From positions 22,002 to 44,821 of the forward strand of contig JAGWBY010000012.1 of the NCBI GenBank assembly GCA_021295675.1: a stretch of DNA of 22,820 nt. Reading direction: 5' to 3'. Below are positions 7,393 through 16,620 of the stretch, piece by piece (within the stretch, counting starts at the first letter, position 1; every line of letters starts with the position of its first letter). The stretch comes from Candidatus Latescibacterota bacterium (GTDB lineage: Bacteria > Latescibacterota > UBA2968 > UBA8231). Below the pieces are notes generated by a model that was not told the origin of the DNA, ran no database searches, and saw nothing but the letters and a program-made list of their open reading frames with translations. The position numbers and the translations under genes are program-made.

Positions 7393-9624
7393 TCAATTGT
7401 GAGCAGGGCTGTGGTGGCCTTGGACATCCCGCTCGGGTGCCAGAGACACGGACTTCCGCGCTAGTGGAATTAAGGCCGCTTCGCCTTGCCGCACCCGATA
7501 AGCCTGGTCTAGGGGAACATCCGCAAAGCGCTGAACCGCGTCCTCGCCCGGCCAGAGCACCGCAATTTCCCGGATGGCCGTGGCCTGTCCCAGACCGATT
7601 TCCTGTTGCAGACTCGAAGCTCCGAAGCTGGCACCGCTGCTCACCATCCGGTGGATTGACCGAGTGCCCTCCGCAGTTTCCACTTGGACCTCGACGCGGG
7701 CTCCAATGGCACTGCGGTTGGCTCGGGTGCCCTCCAGCAATAAGGTGATCCAGCGGTTGCCGTGGCCGGGATTTTCGAACAGGACATTCTGGAAGGTATC
7801 CCCCGTATAGGCCCCGCCTATGACTGAGTAGATATCTTGGTCGCCGTCGTTGTCCAAATCGCCGACAGCCACCCCGTGCCCTTTCTGCAGATGGCCGAAG
7901 CCGCCCGAGGCAGTGATGTCCTGAAAGACATGCCCGCCAGCATTGCGGAACATGCGGTTGGGCATCACCGAGCGCAGGGAAGGTGCGCCTGTGCCAACAT
8001 AGAAATCGAGCCAGCCATCGTTGTCTAGATCGACGTAATTGCACCCCATCGTATAGAGCACTTTGTGGAGGTGGTGGGTTTGGCTGACATCGGCAAAAGT
8101 GCCATTGCCTCGGTTGCGGAAAAGCCGAGCCCGTTCGGCGTCGGTGGGCACGCCCAGATAGTCGGCTGCGACATCCCCGGCGTTGAGATCGGGATTGTAG
8201 TGATAACCCGAGGCGAACAAGTCGAGCCAGCCGTCGTTGTCGAAGTCCCAAAACCAAGTGGGGAAACTCTCGTGCGGTTGCTTGACCCCGGCCCGGCCAG
8301 CCACATCCGCAAAGGGCAGGCCCTCGGCTGGTTCGGTTCCTCGGTTGTGGAAGAGGAAATTGTCGCCCATCAGACGCGAGACATATAAGTCGATCTGCCC
8401 ATCGTTGTCGAAGTCGCCCCAAGTAGCGCCCTTGACAAAGCCCTCGACGGCCAAACCGAGCGAGGCGGCCTTTTCGACGAAGGTACCGTCGCCTTGGTTG
8501 TGGAAGAGTTCACCGGGGTGGACATCGTTGAGGCCGGGAAAGGTCTCATTGCCGACAAATAGGTCCAGCAGGCCGTCGCTATCGACGTCAGCCCAAGCCG
8601 CCGTTTGGGTGGGATGAAAGCTGAGCAAGCCCGCTGCTTTTGTCACATCGGCAAAGGTGCCGTTGCCTTGGTTGCGCACCAGCGAATTGGGATGCTGGCC
8701 GTCGATCCCCTGCCAAGCCCCGCGCACAGCCAGAAAATCGAGCCAGCCGTCGTTGTCGAAGTCGGCGTGGACCAGTTGCAGGCCACCGGTTATGCCGGTG
8801 AGACCGGCTTCCCGCGTGCGCTCGCTGAAAGTGCCATCGCCTCGGTTGCGAAAATAGCGGAGTTGGTCGTGCAGACCCCAAGCCGAAATCATCAGGTCGA
8901 GGAACCCGTCGTTGTCAAAGTCGTCCATGATGCTGCCGCCAGCTAAGGATACCAAGTCGAGCTTCAGGAAGGGAGCGATGTCGGGGAAGTGGCCGATGTC
9001 GTGCTCAGAAGCGAAAAGCGAGGGCTCGATGAGCCACTGGGGTGGGACTTGGTCGGGGTATTCTCCTAGGGTCATATAGGCGATGTTGAGGAGCCAGCGA
9101 GCAGTCAAGTCGTCGGGATTTTGCTCCAGCACAGTGGCCAAGTAGTCTAGGGCCGTCCGCGATCCGCGTGGGTCGGCGTGAACGCCGTCGGGACCGATGG
9201 GGAAGAGACACGAGGCGGTAGTATGACCCTCCAGACAATTGACCTGCTCGCCCAAGCGCAGATAGGCGAGCCCCAAGAGCATGTCTAGGCTCGGCTCCAT
9301 GCGGACTTGGCGCTTTTCAAGCTCGGGCCGCAACTGTTGGAATTCGTCAATGGACGCCTGCGTCTGGCCGGCTCGCAGGCGCTCCCGGGCCAATAAAATG
9401 CGGGCCCGCATGCGGGCCAAAGGAGATAAGAGTTCTTGTCGGCTGCTGAAGTGCTCCACTCGCAAGTCGTTCAGATAGATGTTGGAAACCGGATTTTGGT
9501 TGTCGGCGATTTGTTGCAGGCGCTCGGCCATGCGCTGGGTATCCGCAGCGGGCGGCCGAGCTTGTTCGGGAGCTGTACAGGCGGCTAGGGATACGACGAC
9601 TAGGGAGAGGGTCGAGTATAGCAT
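7393..9624 (-). CDS. Lipoprotein with seven FG-GAP/VCBS repeats and a C-terminal ASPIC/UnbV domain
   Basis: Probably a membrane-anchored beta-propeller protein of the cell envelope with a binding or adhesion role; the ligand is unknown. Start ATG 9624 gives a lipoprotein signal with lipobox SLAAC (Cys16); an upstream extension to 9897 is arginine-rich antisense noise from addA. After a helical, TPR-like region (about 25-220), seven Asp-rich calcium-loop motifs follow: DFDNDGFLDL, DFDNDGWLDF, DVDSDGLLDL, DFDNDGQIDL, DFDNDGWLDL, DLDNDGWLDF and DLDNDGDQDI. Each is paired with an F-x-N-x-G-x-GTF-type segment, as expected for a seven-bladed FG-GAP propeller. The C-terminal 90 residues (SAIGARVEV, then IGLGQATAIREIAVLWPG) are ASPIC/UnbV. 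Length is 743 residues. The start overlaps the addA stop in TAATG, so it appears translationally coupled to addA, an odd partner. Confidence 0.92.
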   Translation of the reverse strand: MLYSTLSLVVVSLAACTAPEQARPPAADTQRMAERLQQIADNQNPVSNIYLNDLRVEHFSSRQELLSPLARMRARILLARERLRAGQTQASIDEFQQLRPELEKRQVRMEPSLDMLLGLAYLRLGEQVNCLEGHTTASCLFPIGPDGVHADPRGSRTALDYLATVLEQNPDDLTARWLLNIAYMTLGEYPDQVPPQWLIEPSLFASEHDIGHFPDIAPFLKLDLVSLAGGSIMDDFDNDGFLDLMISAWGLHDQLRYFRNRGDGTFSERTREAGLTGITGGLQLVHADFDNDGWLDFLAVRGAWQGIDGQHPNSLVRNQGNGTFADVTKAAGLLSFHPTQTAAWADVDSDGLLDLFVGNETFPGLNDVHPGELFHNQGDGTFVEKAASLGLAVEGFVKGATWGDFDNDGQIDLYVSRLMGDNFLFHNRGTEPAEGLPFADVAGRAGVKQPHESFPTWFWDFDNDGWLDLFASGYHYNPDLNAGDVAADYLGVPTDAERARLFRNRGNGTFADVSQTHHLHKVLYTMGCNYVDLDNDGWLDFYVGTGAPSLRSVMPNRMFRNAGGHVFQDITASGGFGHLQKGHGVAVGDLDNDGDQDIYSVIGGAYTGDTFQNVLFENPGHGNRWITLLLEGTRANRSAIGARVEVQVETAEGTRSIHRMVSSGASFGASSLQQEIGLGQATAIREIAVLWPGEDAVQRFADVPLDQAYRVRQGEAALIPLARKSVSLAPERDVQGHHSPAHN

Positions 9625-12600
9625 TATAGCATTCCTGTGAGCATGGAGTCTTTGGCCGCAACGAGTTGGGCGACGAGGTCGTCGAGGCGAGTGCGAACTG
9701 CCGCTAGATCGGCTGGTGCGAAACGCACGAGACGCGCTTCGTCTAAGTCGGTGAAGTACAACGTAGCGCGGTATTCGCCTTGGCCCGGATAGAGGGCCTG
9801 TAAGCAGAGGGCGTAGATTTTCAACTGGAGGCGGTAGTGCTGTACTGCCTCTTCTGTGTTTGCGCGGTGTCCGGTCTTGTAATCGACTAATTCCCACAGG
9901 CCGTCGTCCCCGCGCCCTATGTAATCGACTACTCCATGTACTAAACTGCGCTCCAGCGAGAGGGTAAAGCGCACTTCGGTGCGGGCTTCTGTATGGGCGA
10001 GCCAGTGCTCGGCTATGGACGATTGGCGGCAGCGGTGCAACAGGGCGGCCAACTCGCGTTCGAACGAGGCGCGATAGGATGCTACGGGCAAAGTGGCGGC
10101 GGCGACGAGGTCGGCAGCGAGGGCCGCGGGGTCGGCGTCTGGGCTGTTGCTCAGGGCCTCTATACCGGCGTGGGCGAGCTGACCAAAGAGCATGGCGCGG
10201 CGGCGGGACGCATCAACTTGGCCGAGGGGCCATGCCGGCAGGCCCAGCACATACTGGCGATGGTGCGCGGCTGGATCCGCGGCGAAGAGGACCAACTCGC
10301 TGGCGGCAAATTCGGGCCGGTCCTGGGGGTCGTCGAGCGGTGATAGCAGATCCAACGCCGGGTTTGCTGCTTGCATGGGTGCGGCGTCGAGGGCGCGAAA
10401 GGCTGGCTCGGCTTGGTGGGCGGTAGTTGCAGGGACCGAGAACGCATTGGGGTCGGTGTGGATGGGCAAGGGGGATGGCACGCCTGCAACCGCCTTGCTG
10501 CCTTGAGCGAGGTCGGCTCCTGTCAGTGCTAGGCTGCCGCAAATCCAACCGAGACAGTCCATAGCCGCGTCGAGGTCGGCGTTGAGGTGTTTGTCGGTCA
10601 GCGCACCGCCGAGCAGCAAGTGATCGCGGGCGCGGGTGCAGGCTACGTACAACAGGCGCTTCTCTTCGGCGCGCTGGCGGCGGCCCGCGTTGCGATTGAT
10701 GAGGGTGCGGACAAAGGAGGAGGTTCTTTTGTAATCCTGCTCGGGGTCGAGGACGCGCAAGCCGAGGCCCTTTTCCCTGTCGATGAGCGCAGGATCGCTG
10801 TTTTGAAAGTTAAATCGCGCGGCCAAGTCGGGCACGACGACGATGGGAAATTCCAAGCCCTTGGCCGCATGTACGGTCAGGATGTGTAGGGCGTCCGCGT
10901 CGAGGACGGCTTCGCCCTCTTGTTGTTCTTCATTGGTCAACAAGTCGAGGCGAACGACGAAATCGGCGAGCGGGCCGCGAAATTCGCGAGCGAGGTCGAG
11001 GAGCTTGTGCGCGTTGGCCACGGCCTGATCCCCGCGCTCGCCATAGCAGAGAAAGCCCCAGGCCCCGGTGTCTTCAAGGATGGTGTGCAGCAGCTCGACG
11101 AGGGGCACTCGGTCGCGCAGTTCTCCCCAGCGCTGGAGTCGGGCGACGGCGTCTGTGGCGGCCTCTTGGTCCGCAGGGGTGAGCCTCTGCCGCTGATTCG
11201 CGTCCGCGAGATTCTTTGCGAGCCGCCCGCCTTGGGGTGCGGTCAGCGCGTACAGGGCATTGTCCGAGAGGCCAAAATACGGCGAGCGCAACGCGCCCAT
11301 CAAGGCGATGCCGTCGCCGGGATTGCACAGGACGCGGAGGATATTGGCTAGGTCGTAGATTTCTTGGCGCTGGTAAAAGCCTCTGCCGCCGGCTACTTGG
11401 AAAGGGATGCCGCAGGCTCGCAGCGCGTCTTCGTACGCGGAGAGGTTGCGGCGGCGGCGCAGGAGTAAGGCGATGTCGCCGGGGACGGGTGGGCGCAAGC
11501 CGTCTTGGTCGGCGACTTGCAGGTCATTGCTTTCTAAAAGGTGACTCAGGCGGCGGGCGACCAATTCGGCTTCGCACCGCGCGGAGTCCGTGGGGTCGCG
11601 GCTGTCGTCGGGCGGCAAGAGCAAAAGCTCGACCGAACCCTCGCTTACATCGGCGGAGCGGCACCCGACGAGCGGGTCGTAGCCGACTTGAAAAGGCTCG
11701 TCTGGGATCTCTTGCATGAACTTGGGAAAGAGCGCGTTGACAAAGGCAACCGGCTGGGCGAGGGTGCGGAAGTTTTCGCCCATGACGAGGGTGCCGAGCC
11801 GCTGGGTGGGGGAGGCGTCGAGGATTTCGCCGTCGTCGCAAAAGGGCCGGGACTCGCGCTCGTGCGCGGCATTGGCTTCCGCGATAGCGTCGCGCACGCG
11901 GGCGAAGACGGTGACGTCAGCCGCGCGGAACGAGTAGATCGACTGCTTGGGGTCGCCGACGATGAAGAGTTTGTCGCCGGCCATTTGCTCGTCCGGCGAC
12001 GCCAGCGAGCGGATGATTTTCCACTGCAGGGGGTCGGTGTCTTGGAATTCGTCGATCAGTGCGAAGCGATAGTGTTGAGCCAAGCGGTGGCGGATGTCCG
12101 CGTCAGTGGCGATGAGCTGGTGGCTTTTTTCTAGCAGGTCGTCCATGTCCAGCATACGGCCATTGCCTTTGCTGTTCTCATAGCGCGCATCGGCGCGGAG
12201 GAAGACGCGCGACAGGGCGGGCAGCACGGCGGCGGCGCGCTCGTCGGCCGCACTGAGTTCGAGGCTGAGAAGGTCGGCGTGCGGAGCTAGGCAGCGTCCC
12301 AAGGCGGGTACTAGCTCGCGGACGCGGGCGAGTGTGGCTTCCTCCCAGTTGGATTTCTTGCCCAGCCGGCTGCTGCTTAGGGGTCTGCCGTTGGTCAAAA
12401 GTTTCTCGGCTAGGCGTGGGAGGATTTCTAGCGCTTCGTCGAGTGGGGGTGTTTGGCTCAGCCGGCGCATGAAGTCGCGGAGTGGGTTTAGTCGCTCGAC
12501 GGCCGAGTCGCGCTCGTCGGTTAGGGGAGAAAGTAAGGCAAGCTCTGCGAGCATGTCGGTGAATTGGGTGTCATCGAGCAGGGCGCGGCACGCGGGAGCG

Positions 12601-13247
12601 CTGGTCGTTTGCTGCATCCCGCGCCAGTCGCTGAGGATTTGATCCGGCGACTGCTCGATGTAGTGGTGACACCACGTGCGGGCGTGATGCTTTTTTTCGA
12701 GCAGATGTTCCAAGACTTGTTCGAGATAGCGGCGCGGCCATTCGGCCAAGGTGCGTCGCAAGGCTTCTTTGTCCGGGTCGGAGTCGCGCGCTCGGGCTAG
12801 GGACGCTAGGATTTGGCGCACGGCTTGGTGCCGGAGTTGCGCCGCATCTACTCCCTCTAAGACCGCGAAGGCCGGGTCCACGTCCGCTTCAATGGGATAC
12901 TCGCGCAACAGGGCCGCGCAGAAGGAGTGGATGGTGGAAATGCGCGCGGCGGGCAGGTCTGCGCGGATTTGCCGCAGGCGCTGTCGCTCTGGTTCGGGCA
13001 GCTCTTGGTCGAGGGCGTCGGCCAGCCGCCGGGCGATGCGCTCGCGCATTTCCGCCGCGGCCTTTTGAGTAAACGTGATGGCCAGCACTTGGCGCACGCC
13101 GATTTCGGGATGCTGGCGCAACAGCTCGATGTAGCGCTCGACTAGCGTTGCGGTCTTGCCAGCACCAGCACTGGCAGTGACCGCGATATTGCGTTGGCTG
13201 TCGAGGGCCATGCGCTGGACGGGCGTCAGGGGAACGGCGCGTTTCAC
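9624..13247 (-). CDS. addA: AddA-like UvrD-family helicase-nuclease (double-strand break repair)
   Basis: Subunit of an AddAB (RecBCD-like) helicase-nuclease that resects double-strand breaks for RecA-dependent recombination. Superfamily 1 motifs appear in order: Walker A ASAGAGKT (residues 25-32, K31), TFTQKAAAEMRERI, DEFQDTD (399-405), GDPKQSIYSFRAADV (431-445), LTVHAAKGLEFPIVVVPDL and LLYVACTRARDHLLL. The C-terminal PD-(D/E)XK nuclease has GVVDYIGRG and ELVDYKTG (D1122, K1124) and a downstream QLKIYAL. At 1207 residues it has the usual AddA length. The start is GTG, overlapping the addB stop in GTGA; the frame begins only six residues before the Q-motif (LTPVQRMAL). It is the middle gene of addB-addA-lipoprotein. 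Confidence 0.96.
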   Translation of the reverse strand: MKRAVPLTPVQRMALDSQRNIAVTASAGAGKTATLVERYIELLRQHPEIGVRQVLAITFTQKAAAEMRERIARRLADALDQELPEPERQRLRQIRADLPAARISTIHSFCAALLREYPIEADVDPAFAVLEGVDAAQLRHQAVRQILASLARARDSDPDKEALRRTLAEWPRRYLEQVLEHLLEKKHHARTWCHHYIEQSPDQILSDWRGMQQTTSAPACRALLDDTQFTDMLAELALLSPLTDERDSAVERLNPLRDFMRRLSQTPPLDEALEILPRLAEKLLTNGRPLSSSRLGKKSNWEEATLARVRELVPALGRCLAPHADLLSLELSAADERAAAVLPALSRVFLRADARYENSKGNGRMLDMDDLLEKSHQLIATDADIRHRLAQHYRFALIDEFQDTDPLQWKIIRSLASPDEQMAGDKLFIVGDPKQSIYSFRAADVTVFARVRDAIAEANAAHERESRPFCDDGEILDASPTQRLGTLVMGENFRTLAQPVAFVNALFPKFMQEIPDEPFQVGYDPLVGCRSADVSEGSVELLLLPPDDSRDPTDSARCEAELVARRLSHLLESNDLQVADQDGLRPPVPGDIALLLRRRRNLSAYEDALRACGIPFQVAGGRGFYQRQEIYDLANILRVLCNPGDGIALMGALRSPYFGLSDNALYALTAPQGGRLAKNLADANQRQRLTPADQEAATDAVARLQRWGELRDRVPLVELLHTILEDTGAWGFLCYGERGDQAVANAHKLLDLAREFRGPLADFVVRLDLLTNEEQQEGEAVLDADALHILTVHAAKGLEFPIVVVPDLAARFNFQNSDPALIDREKGLGLRVLDPEQDYKRTSSFVRTLINRNAGRRQRAEEKRLLYVACTRARDHLLLGGALTDKHLNADLDAAMDCLGWICGSLALTGADLAQGSKAVAGVPSPLPIHTDPNAFSVPATTAHQAEPAFRALDAAPMQAANPALDLLSPLDDPQDRPEFAASELVLFAADPAAHHRQYVLGLPAWPLGQVDASRRRAMLFGQLAHAGIEALSNSPDADPAALAADLVAAATLPVASYRASFERELAALLHRCRQSSIAEHWLAHTEARTEVRFTLSLERSLVHGVVDYIGRGDDGLWELVDYKTGHRANTEEAVQHYRLQLKIYALCLQALYPGQGEYRATLYFTDLDEARLVRFAPADLAAVRTRLDDLVAQLVAAKDSMLTGML

Positions 13248-16200
13248 GACAAGGCCCTCATGCGCTGGGGATCGAGGCGGCAGCTTTGTTGATACGGGCA
13301 GTGCGGGCAGATTTTGGCTGGGTCGTGGGTGGTGACGTGGAATACCCCACGGCGCATGGCCCGCGCATACGAGAGGACGAAGCCGCGCACGGCGTCGAGG
13401 CGCTGGCGATATGCCTCGCGATCGTAAATGCCGTAGCGGCCGCTGGCGATATAAGCTGTATTGCGATGGGTGGCATCGGCGAACAGGCCGCTGCGGCCGA
13501 CATCCTCTAGGTCGCGGAGCATCAGGTACGCCGCTCCGGCTCCTTCGTGTAGCCCGATTTCCTCGAACAGGGATTCAGCCGCTAGCAAATAGAGCGGGAG
13601 CTGGAGGTTGAGGCCGGTGTCAATATCGGCTACGGGGGGCATGCGGCCGGTCTTGTAGTCGAAGACGACGAAGCGGCCGTCGGCCGTGCGGTCGATGCGG
13701 TCGATCTTGCCGGCGAGCCGCACCTCGTCCCCGGTCTCTGAGTCGCCAATGGCATAGAGCGTGGTAGTCGATTGTTGATCGCCCTCCCCCATGCCGGGAT
13801 AGCTGCCAAAGCTCAGCTCGAAATGGGTCGGCACGGCTGGGTTGGCCGCGGCCGCTTGCAGGCGGAGGAAACGCGGCAAGATACCTTCCCGCTCCCCGTC
13901 GTCCGATCCGAGTAGACGCTCTAGTTCCCGCTCCCAGAAAAAGCCCGTAAGCCTCATTTCGTCGGCGATTTGGTGGCCGAGGTGTCGCAGCTCCGCGATG
14001 TTGGTCGCCAAGTTTTCCGCGCGTTCGGCTGCTTCGCCGCGGGCCGCATAGAAATGATAGAGGATGCGGTGGACGAGGTTGCCGCGCTTGAGCGCCGAGT
14101 TGTCGTCTTCTGGGTCGCGGAGAGGCTGGAGGTTGAGCAGTTCTTGGGCAAAAAACCGAAAGGGACAGCGGCCGTACAGCTCCAGTTGGGTCGCGGAAAA
14201 AGAATGGCCTGAGCCGAGCCGGGTGTGCAGCGCGGCGCGCAGCGGCTCCTCGTCGAGGACGCCTTCGTGGCTGCCGAAACTCTCGGGAATCGTGCGCAAC
14301 TCGGCGATGTGCAAGCCGCGCACGAGATAGCGCAGCGCGGTGGCGTGGCCGTCGAGCTGTGCGGCTTGGCTGTAGAGTACGAGTGCGTTGTTCGCGTCGG
14401 AGGATTCGTGCGTCGAGCACAGGCCTCGGCCCAATGCGAGGTGCAACTCGGCTAGGGTGCCCGGTGTGCCGTTGGACTTTTCCGTCTCAGGCTGCGGGGA
14501 GAGCAGGCCGTCTAACTCATCGACAAAGGGCGAGGGGGCGAGCGTCTCGCTACCCGACTGCTGGGGATGAAAGAGACTGAGGCCGCGGCGCGGTGCGCAG
14601 ATGGCGCGGTAGAACAGCAGGCGCTCCGACGCAGTGGTGGAATCTTCGTCCAAGTTCAGGCCGCGGCGCTGGGCTTCTTCGAGAAAAATATCGGCTGGCG
14701 GCAAGCGGGGAAATTCGCCTTGCACCAGCCCGCCAATGAAAAGGTAATCGCAGGGTGCGCTACCCGCTGCGGCGAGGTCGGTCACTTGAATGCCAGCGCG
14801 CGTTGCGGCGGGGACGTGCGCTTGGGAGATGGCGTCGCGCAGCAGGTCGGCGAACTGGCTTAGGGTGCGGGGCTGGAGGGCCGCGGCCGGGGCGCATAGT
14901 TCGTCGAGCAGAGCCAAAAAGCGCGCCAGTGCCCGGCCGTCTTCTGCCGACTCATCCGCAAGGGCATCCTCTACGCCTAATGCGCTGAGGGCGTGGAGTA
15001 AATGCTGGCGAAAAGAGGGCAGATTCTGTCGGTTCTCCAAGGGCTGGAGCAGGTCAAAGAGTGCGGTTAGGCTGGCTCGTAGGGGCTGGAGGGCCTTCCA
15101 CTCATTGCGCAGGTCCTCGCGCGAAATGGGGAGATCGTCGATTTCTTCGGAGACGGGCTCGCCTTTTCGGCTTAGTTCGCGCTCTAAGTAGGCAAAGGTG
15201 TCGTCGATGGCTGCGAGCCAGGTGCCGCGCCCGGTGGATGGCGGAACATTGCGGGTCCACGCAGCGAAGTCCGCAGCGGAAAGCTCGTTGGTCTGGCCCT
15301 CGCATGTGTAGCGCAACCGCACTAAGGGCAAGCTGAGTAGGCGGAAGAGCGCAGCGCGGCTGTAGCGCTCTAACACCGCGTCGATGAGCGCGAAGACGGT
15401 GTTGATGGCGGGTGCCGTGGCAAGGGGCCGTCCGCGCGCGAGGTAAAAAGGCAGGCCGTGGCGCGGCAGCACTTCCGCGACCAGATCGGCATAGGTGTCG
15501 AGGTTGCGGAAGCCAATGCGGATCTGTGCTAGCTCGACCCCTTGCTCCTGATGCAACTGGCGGATGCGGCGGGCCATGGCCGCGACTTCGCCGACTCGGT
15601 CTGGGCAGGGGACTCGCTCTACGGATGCGTCGAGGCTAGCGCGACTGTGAGTGAAGAGACGACCGGCGAATGCGGCGGCTGGGTGTTGGTCGGCGGCGCT
15701 GCGTTCGACGCGGATGGCGCGGGCGCGGAGGAATTCGTACAGGGGACGCGTGCGGGCAAAAAAACTAGGCCCCTCGGGGTCGTAGTCGAGCAGCACGATG
15801 GACTCTGGAACGAGGGATAGCAGCTTGTCCAGCACGGGCAAAAAAGGTGCGGGCATTTCTACAAAGCCGCAGAGCACGAGCAGGCCGAGGCCGGGGAAAC
15901 GCTGTGCGAGCGTCGAGCGATCTAGATGGGCATCCACAGCGGCAAAGCGCTCGCGGCTGCCGCTCCAGCTATCTGCGAGACGTTCCAAGTAGGCCGCATA
16001 AAGGACTTGCAATTCCGCGCTGCGCTGGGTTGTTCCCTCTAGGTCGCTAGGCTGGGTGCCCGTCTCCTCTAACCGGCGAAACAACTGAGTCAGCCCCCGA
16101 CTCAGCCGTTCGGGGCGGCGGCTGTAATAGGGCGCGTTGGCCGCGCTGGCCGCGCTGGCCGCGAGGGCGTCTTCGACTAAAAGCCGCTGTGCGCTGAGGG

Positions 16201-16462
16201 GCAGGGCCGGTCGCTGGCTGGGACAGAGGCTGTAGAGGATGTCGGTGAAACTGTTTAGATCGAGGGCCAAGTGTCCGGTGAGCAGGTCGGTGCGGCTGGC
16301 GCGGAGGAGTTGCCGCCGCATGAGTTGGGCTTGGAAGTGCGTGGGAAAGAGCCAGAGGAAGGACTCGCCGTTGCCGGCGTCGAGACTCGCCAAGCAGTGC
16401 TCGTACGCGGGAGACATCTTATCGGGATGGGCCGAGCCGTAGATGAGGGTTAGTTCGCCCAT
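13244..16462 (-). CDS. addB: AddB-like nuclease subunit with Fe-S cluster cysteines
   Basis: Partner of AddA; binds DNA and supplies the second nuclease. The C-terminal PD-(D/E)XK domain shows LAGKIDRIDR, then VVFDYKTG and QLPLYLLA. Cysteines for a 4Fe-4S cluster are in place: one in YGRCPFRFF before the nuclease, and CPHCPYQQSC near the C-terminus. The N-terminus (LTLIYGSAHPDKMS) sits where AddB proteins carry a P-loop, but it lacks the usual GKT/GKS ending. ATG 16462 (1072 residues) is chosen because the conserved fold starts at once. An alternative ATG at 16555 and a TTG at 16642 add residues without family character, and a candidate promoter lies between 16502 and 16530. No Shine-Dalgarno is evident at either ATG. 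It overlaps addA by 4 bp. Confidence 0.9.
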   Translation of the reverse strand: MGELTLIYGSAHPDKMSPAYEHCLASLDAGNGESFLWLFPTHFQAQLMRRQLLRASRTDLLTGHLALDLNSFTDILYSLCPSQRPALPLSAQRLLVEDALAASAASAANAPYYSRRPERLSRGLTQLFRRLEETGTQPSDLEGTTQRSAELQVLYAAYLERLADSWSGSRERFAAVDAHLDRSTLAQRFPGLGLLVLCGFVEMPAPFLPVLDKLLSLVPESIVLLDYDPEGPSFFARTRPLYEFLRARAIRVERSAADQHPAAAFAGRLFTHSRASLDASVERVPCPDRVGEVAAMARRIRQLHQEQGVELAQIRIGFRNLDTYADLVAEVLPRHGLPFYLARGRPLATAPAINTVFALIDAVLERYSRAALFRLLSLPLVRLRYTCEGQTNELSAADFAAWTRNVPPSTGRGTWLAAIDDTFAYLERELSRKGEPVSEEIDDLPISREDLRNEWKALQPLRASLTALFDLLQPLENRQNLPSFRQHLLHALSALGVEDALADESAEDGRALARFLALLDELCAPAAALQPRTLSQFADLLRDAISQAHVPAATRAGIQVTDLAAAGSAPCDYLFIGGLVQGEFPRLPPADIFLEEAQRRGLNLDEDSTTASERLLFYRAICAPRRGLSLFHPQQSGSETLAPSPFVDELDGLLSPQPETEKSNGTPGTLAELHLALGRGLCSTHESSDANNALVLYSQAAQLDGHATALRYLVRGLHIAELRTIPESFGSHEGVLDEEPLRAALHTRLGSGHSFSATQLELYGRCPFRFFAQELLNLQPLRDPEDDNSALKRGNLVHRILYHFYAARGEAAERAENLATNIAELRHLGHQIADEMRLTGFFWERELERLLGSDDGEREGILPRFLRLQAAAANPAVPTHFELSFGSYPGMGEGDQQSTTTLYAIGDSETGDEVRLAGKIDRIDRTADGRFVVFDYKTGRMPPVADIDTGLNLQLPLYLLAAESLFEEIGLHEGAGAAYLMLRDLEDVGRSGLFADATHRNTAYIASGRYGIYDREAYRQRLDAVRGFVLSYARAMRRGVFHVTTHDPAKICPHCPYQQSCRLDPQRMRALS

Positions 16463-16501
16463 GAGCAGCAGGTTGAGAGTGGCGTGGAGGGGTGCGTTGG
16501 C

Positions 16502-16530
16502 AACGTATCGCTGAGGAAAAACACTGTCAA
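16502..16530 (-). promoter_or_regulatory. Candidate promoter for addB-addA-lipoprotein operon
   Basis: On the minus strand a perfect TTGACA (16530-16525) is followed after 17 bases by TACGTT (16507-16502), a weak -10 with three consensus matches. It would start transcription about 33 bases before ATG 16462 and argues against the ATG at 16555. Confidence 0.35.
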
Positions 16531-16548
16531 GACGTGCGCTGTACTGCG

Positions 16549-16579
16549 TTGACATAAAACTGGGCAGGTCGCTTTTTAT
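16549..16579 (+). promoter_or_regulatory. Candidate promoter for the CsgG-like gene
   Basis: A perfect TTGACA (16549-16554) precedes TTTTAT (16574-16579; four consensus matches) with a long 19-base spacer, about 40 bases ahead of ATG 16621. With the minus-strand TTGACA at 16525-16530 it makes a back-to-back divergent arrangement. Confidence 0.3.
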
Positions 16580-16620
16580 GCCACGCGGTAGGATCACACT
16601 TTTTCTTGGTGGAATTCTCA

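Noticed and set aside
9625..9897. Upstream extension of the FG-GAP lipoprotein by 91 residues
   Set aside because: The extension is arginine-rich, overlaps the addA nuclease domain and would bury the lipoprotein signal peptide; the ATG at 9624 is clearly better.
16132..16164. Three to four copies of a 9-base repeat (CCGCGCTGG)
   Set aside because: Lies in frame within addB and simply encodes a short Ala/Ser run; too short to be a mobile or CRISPR repeat.
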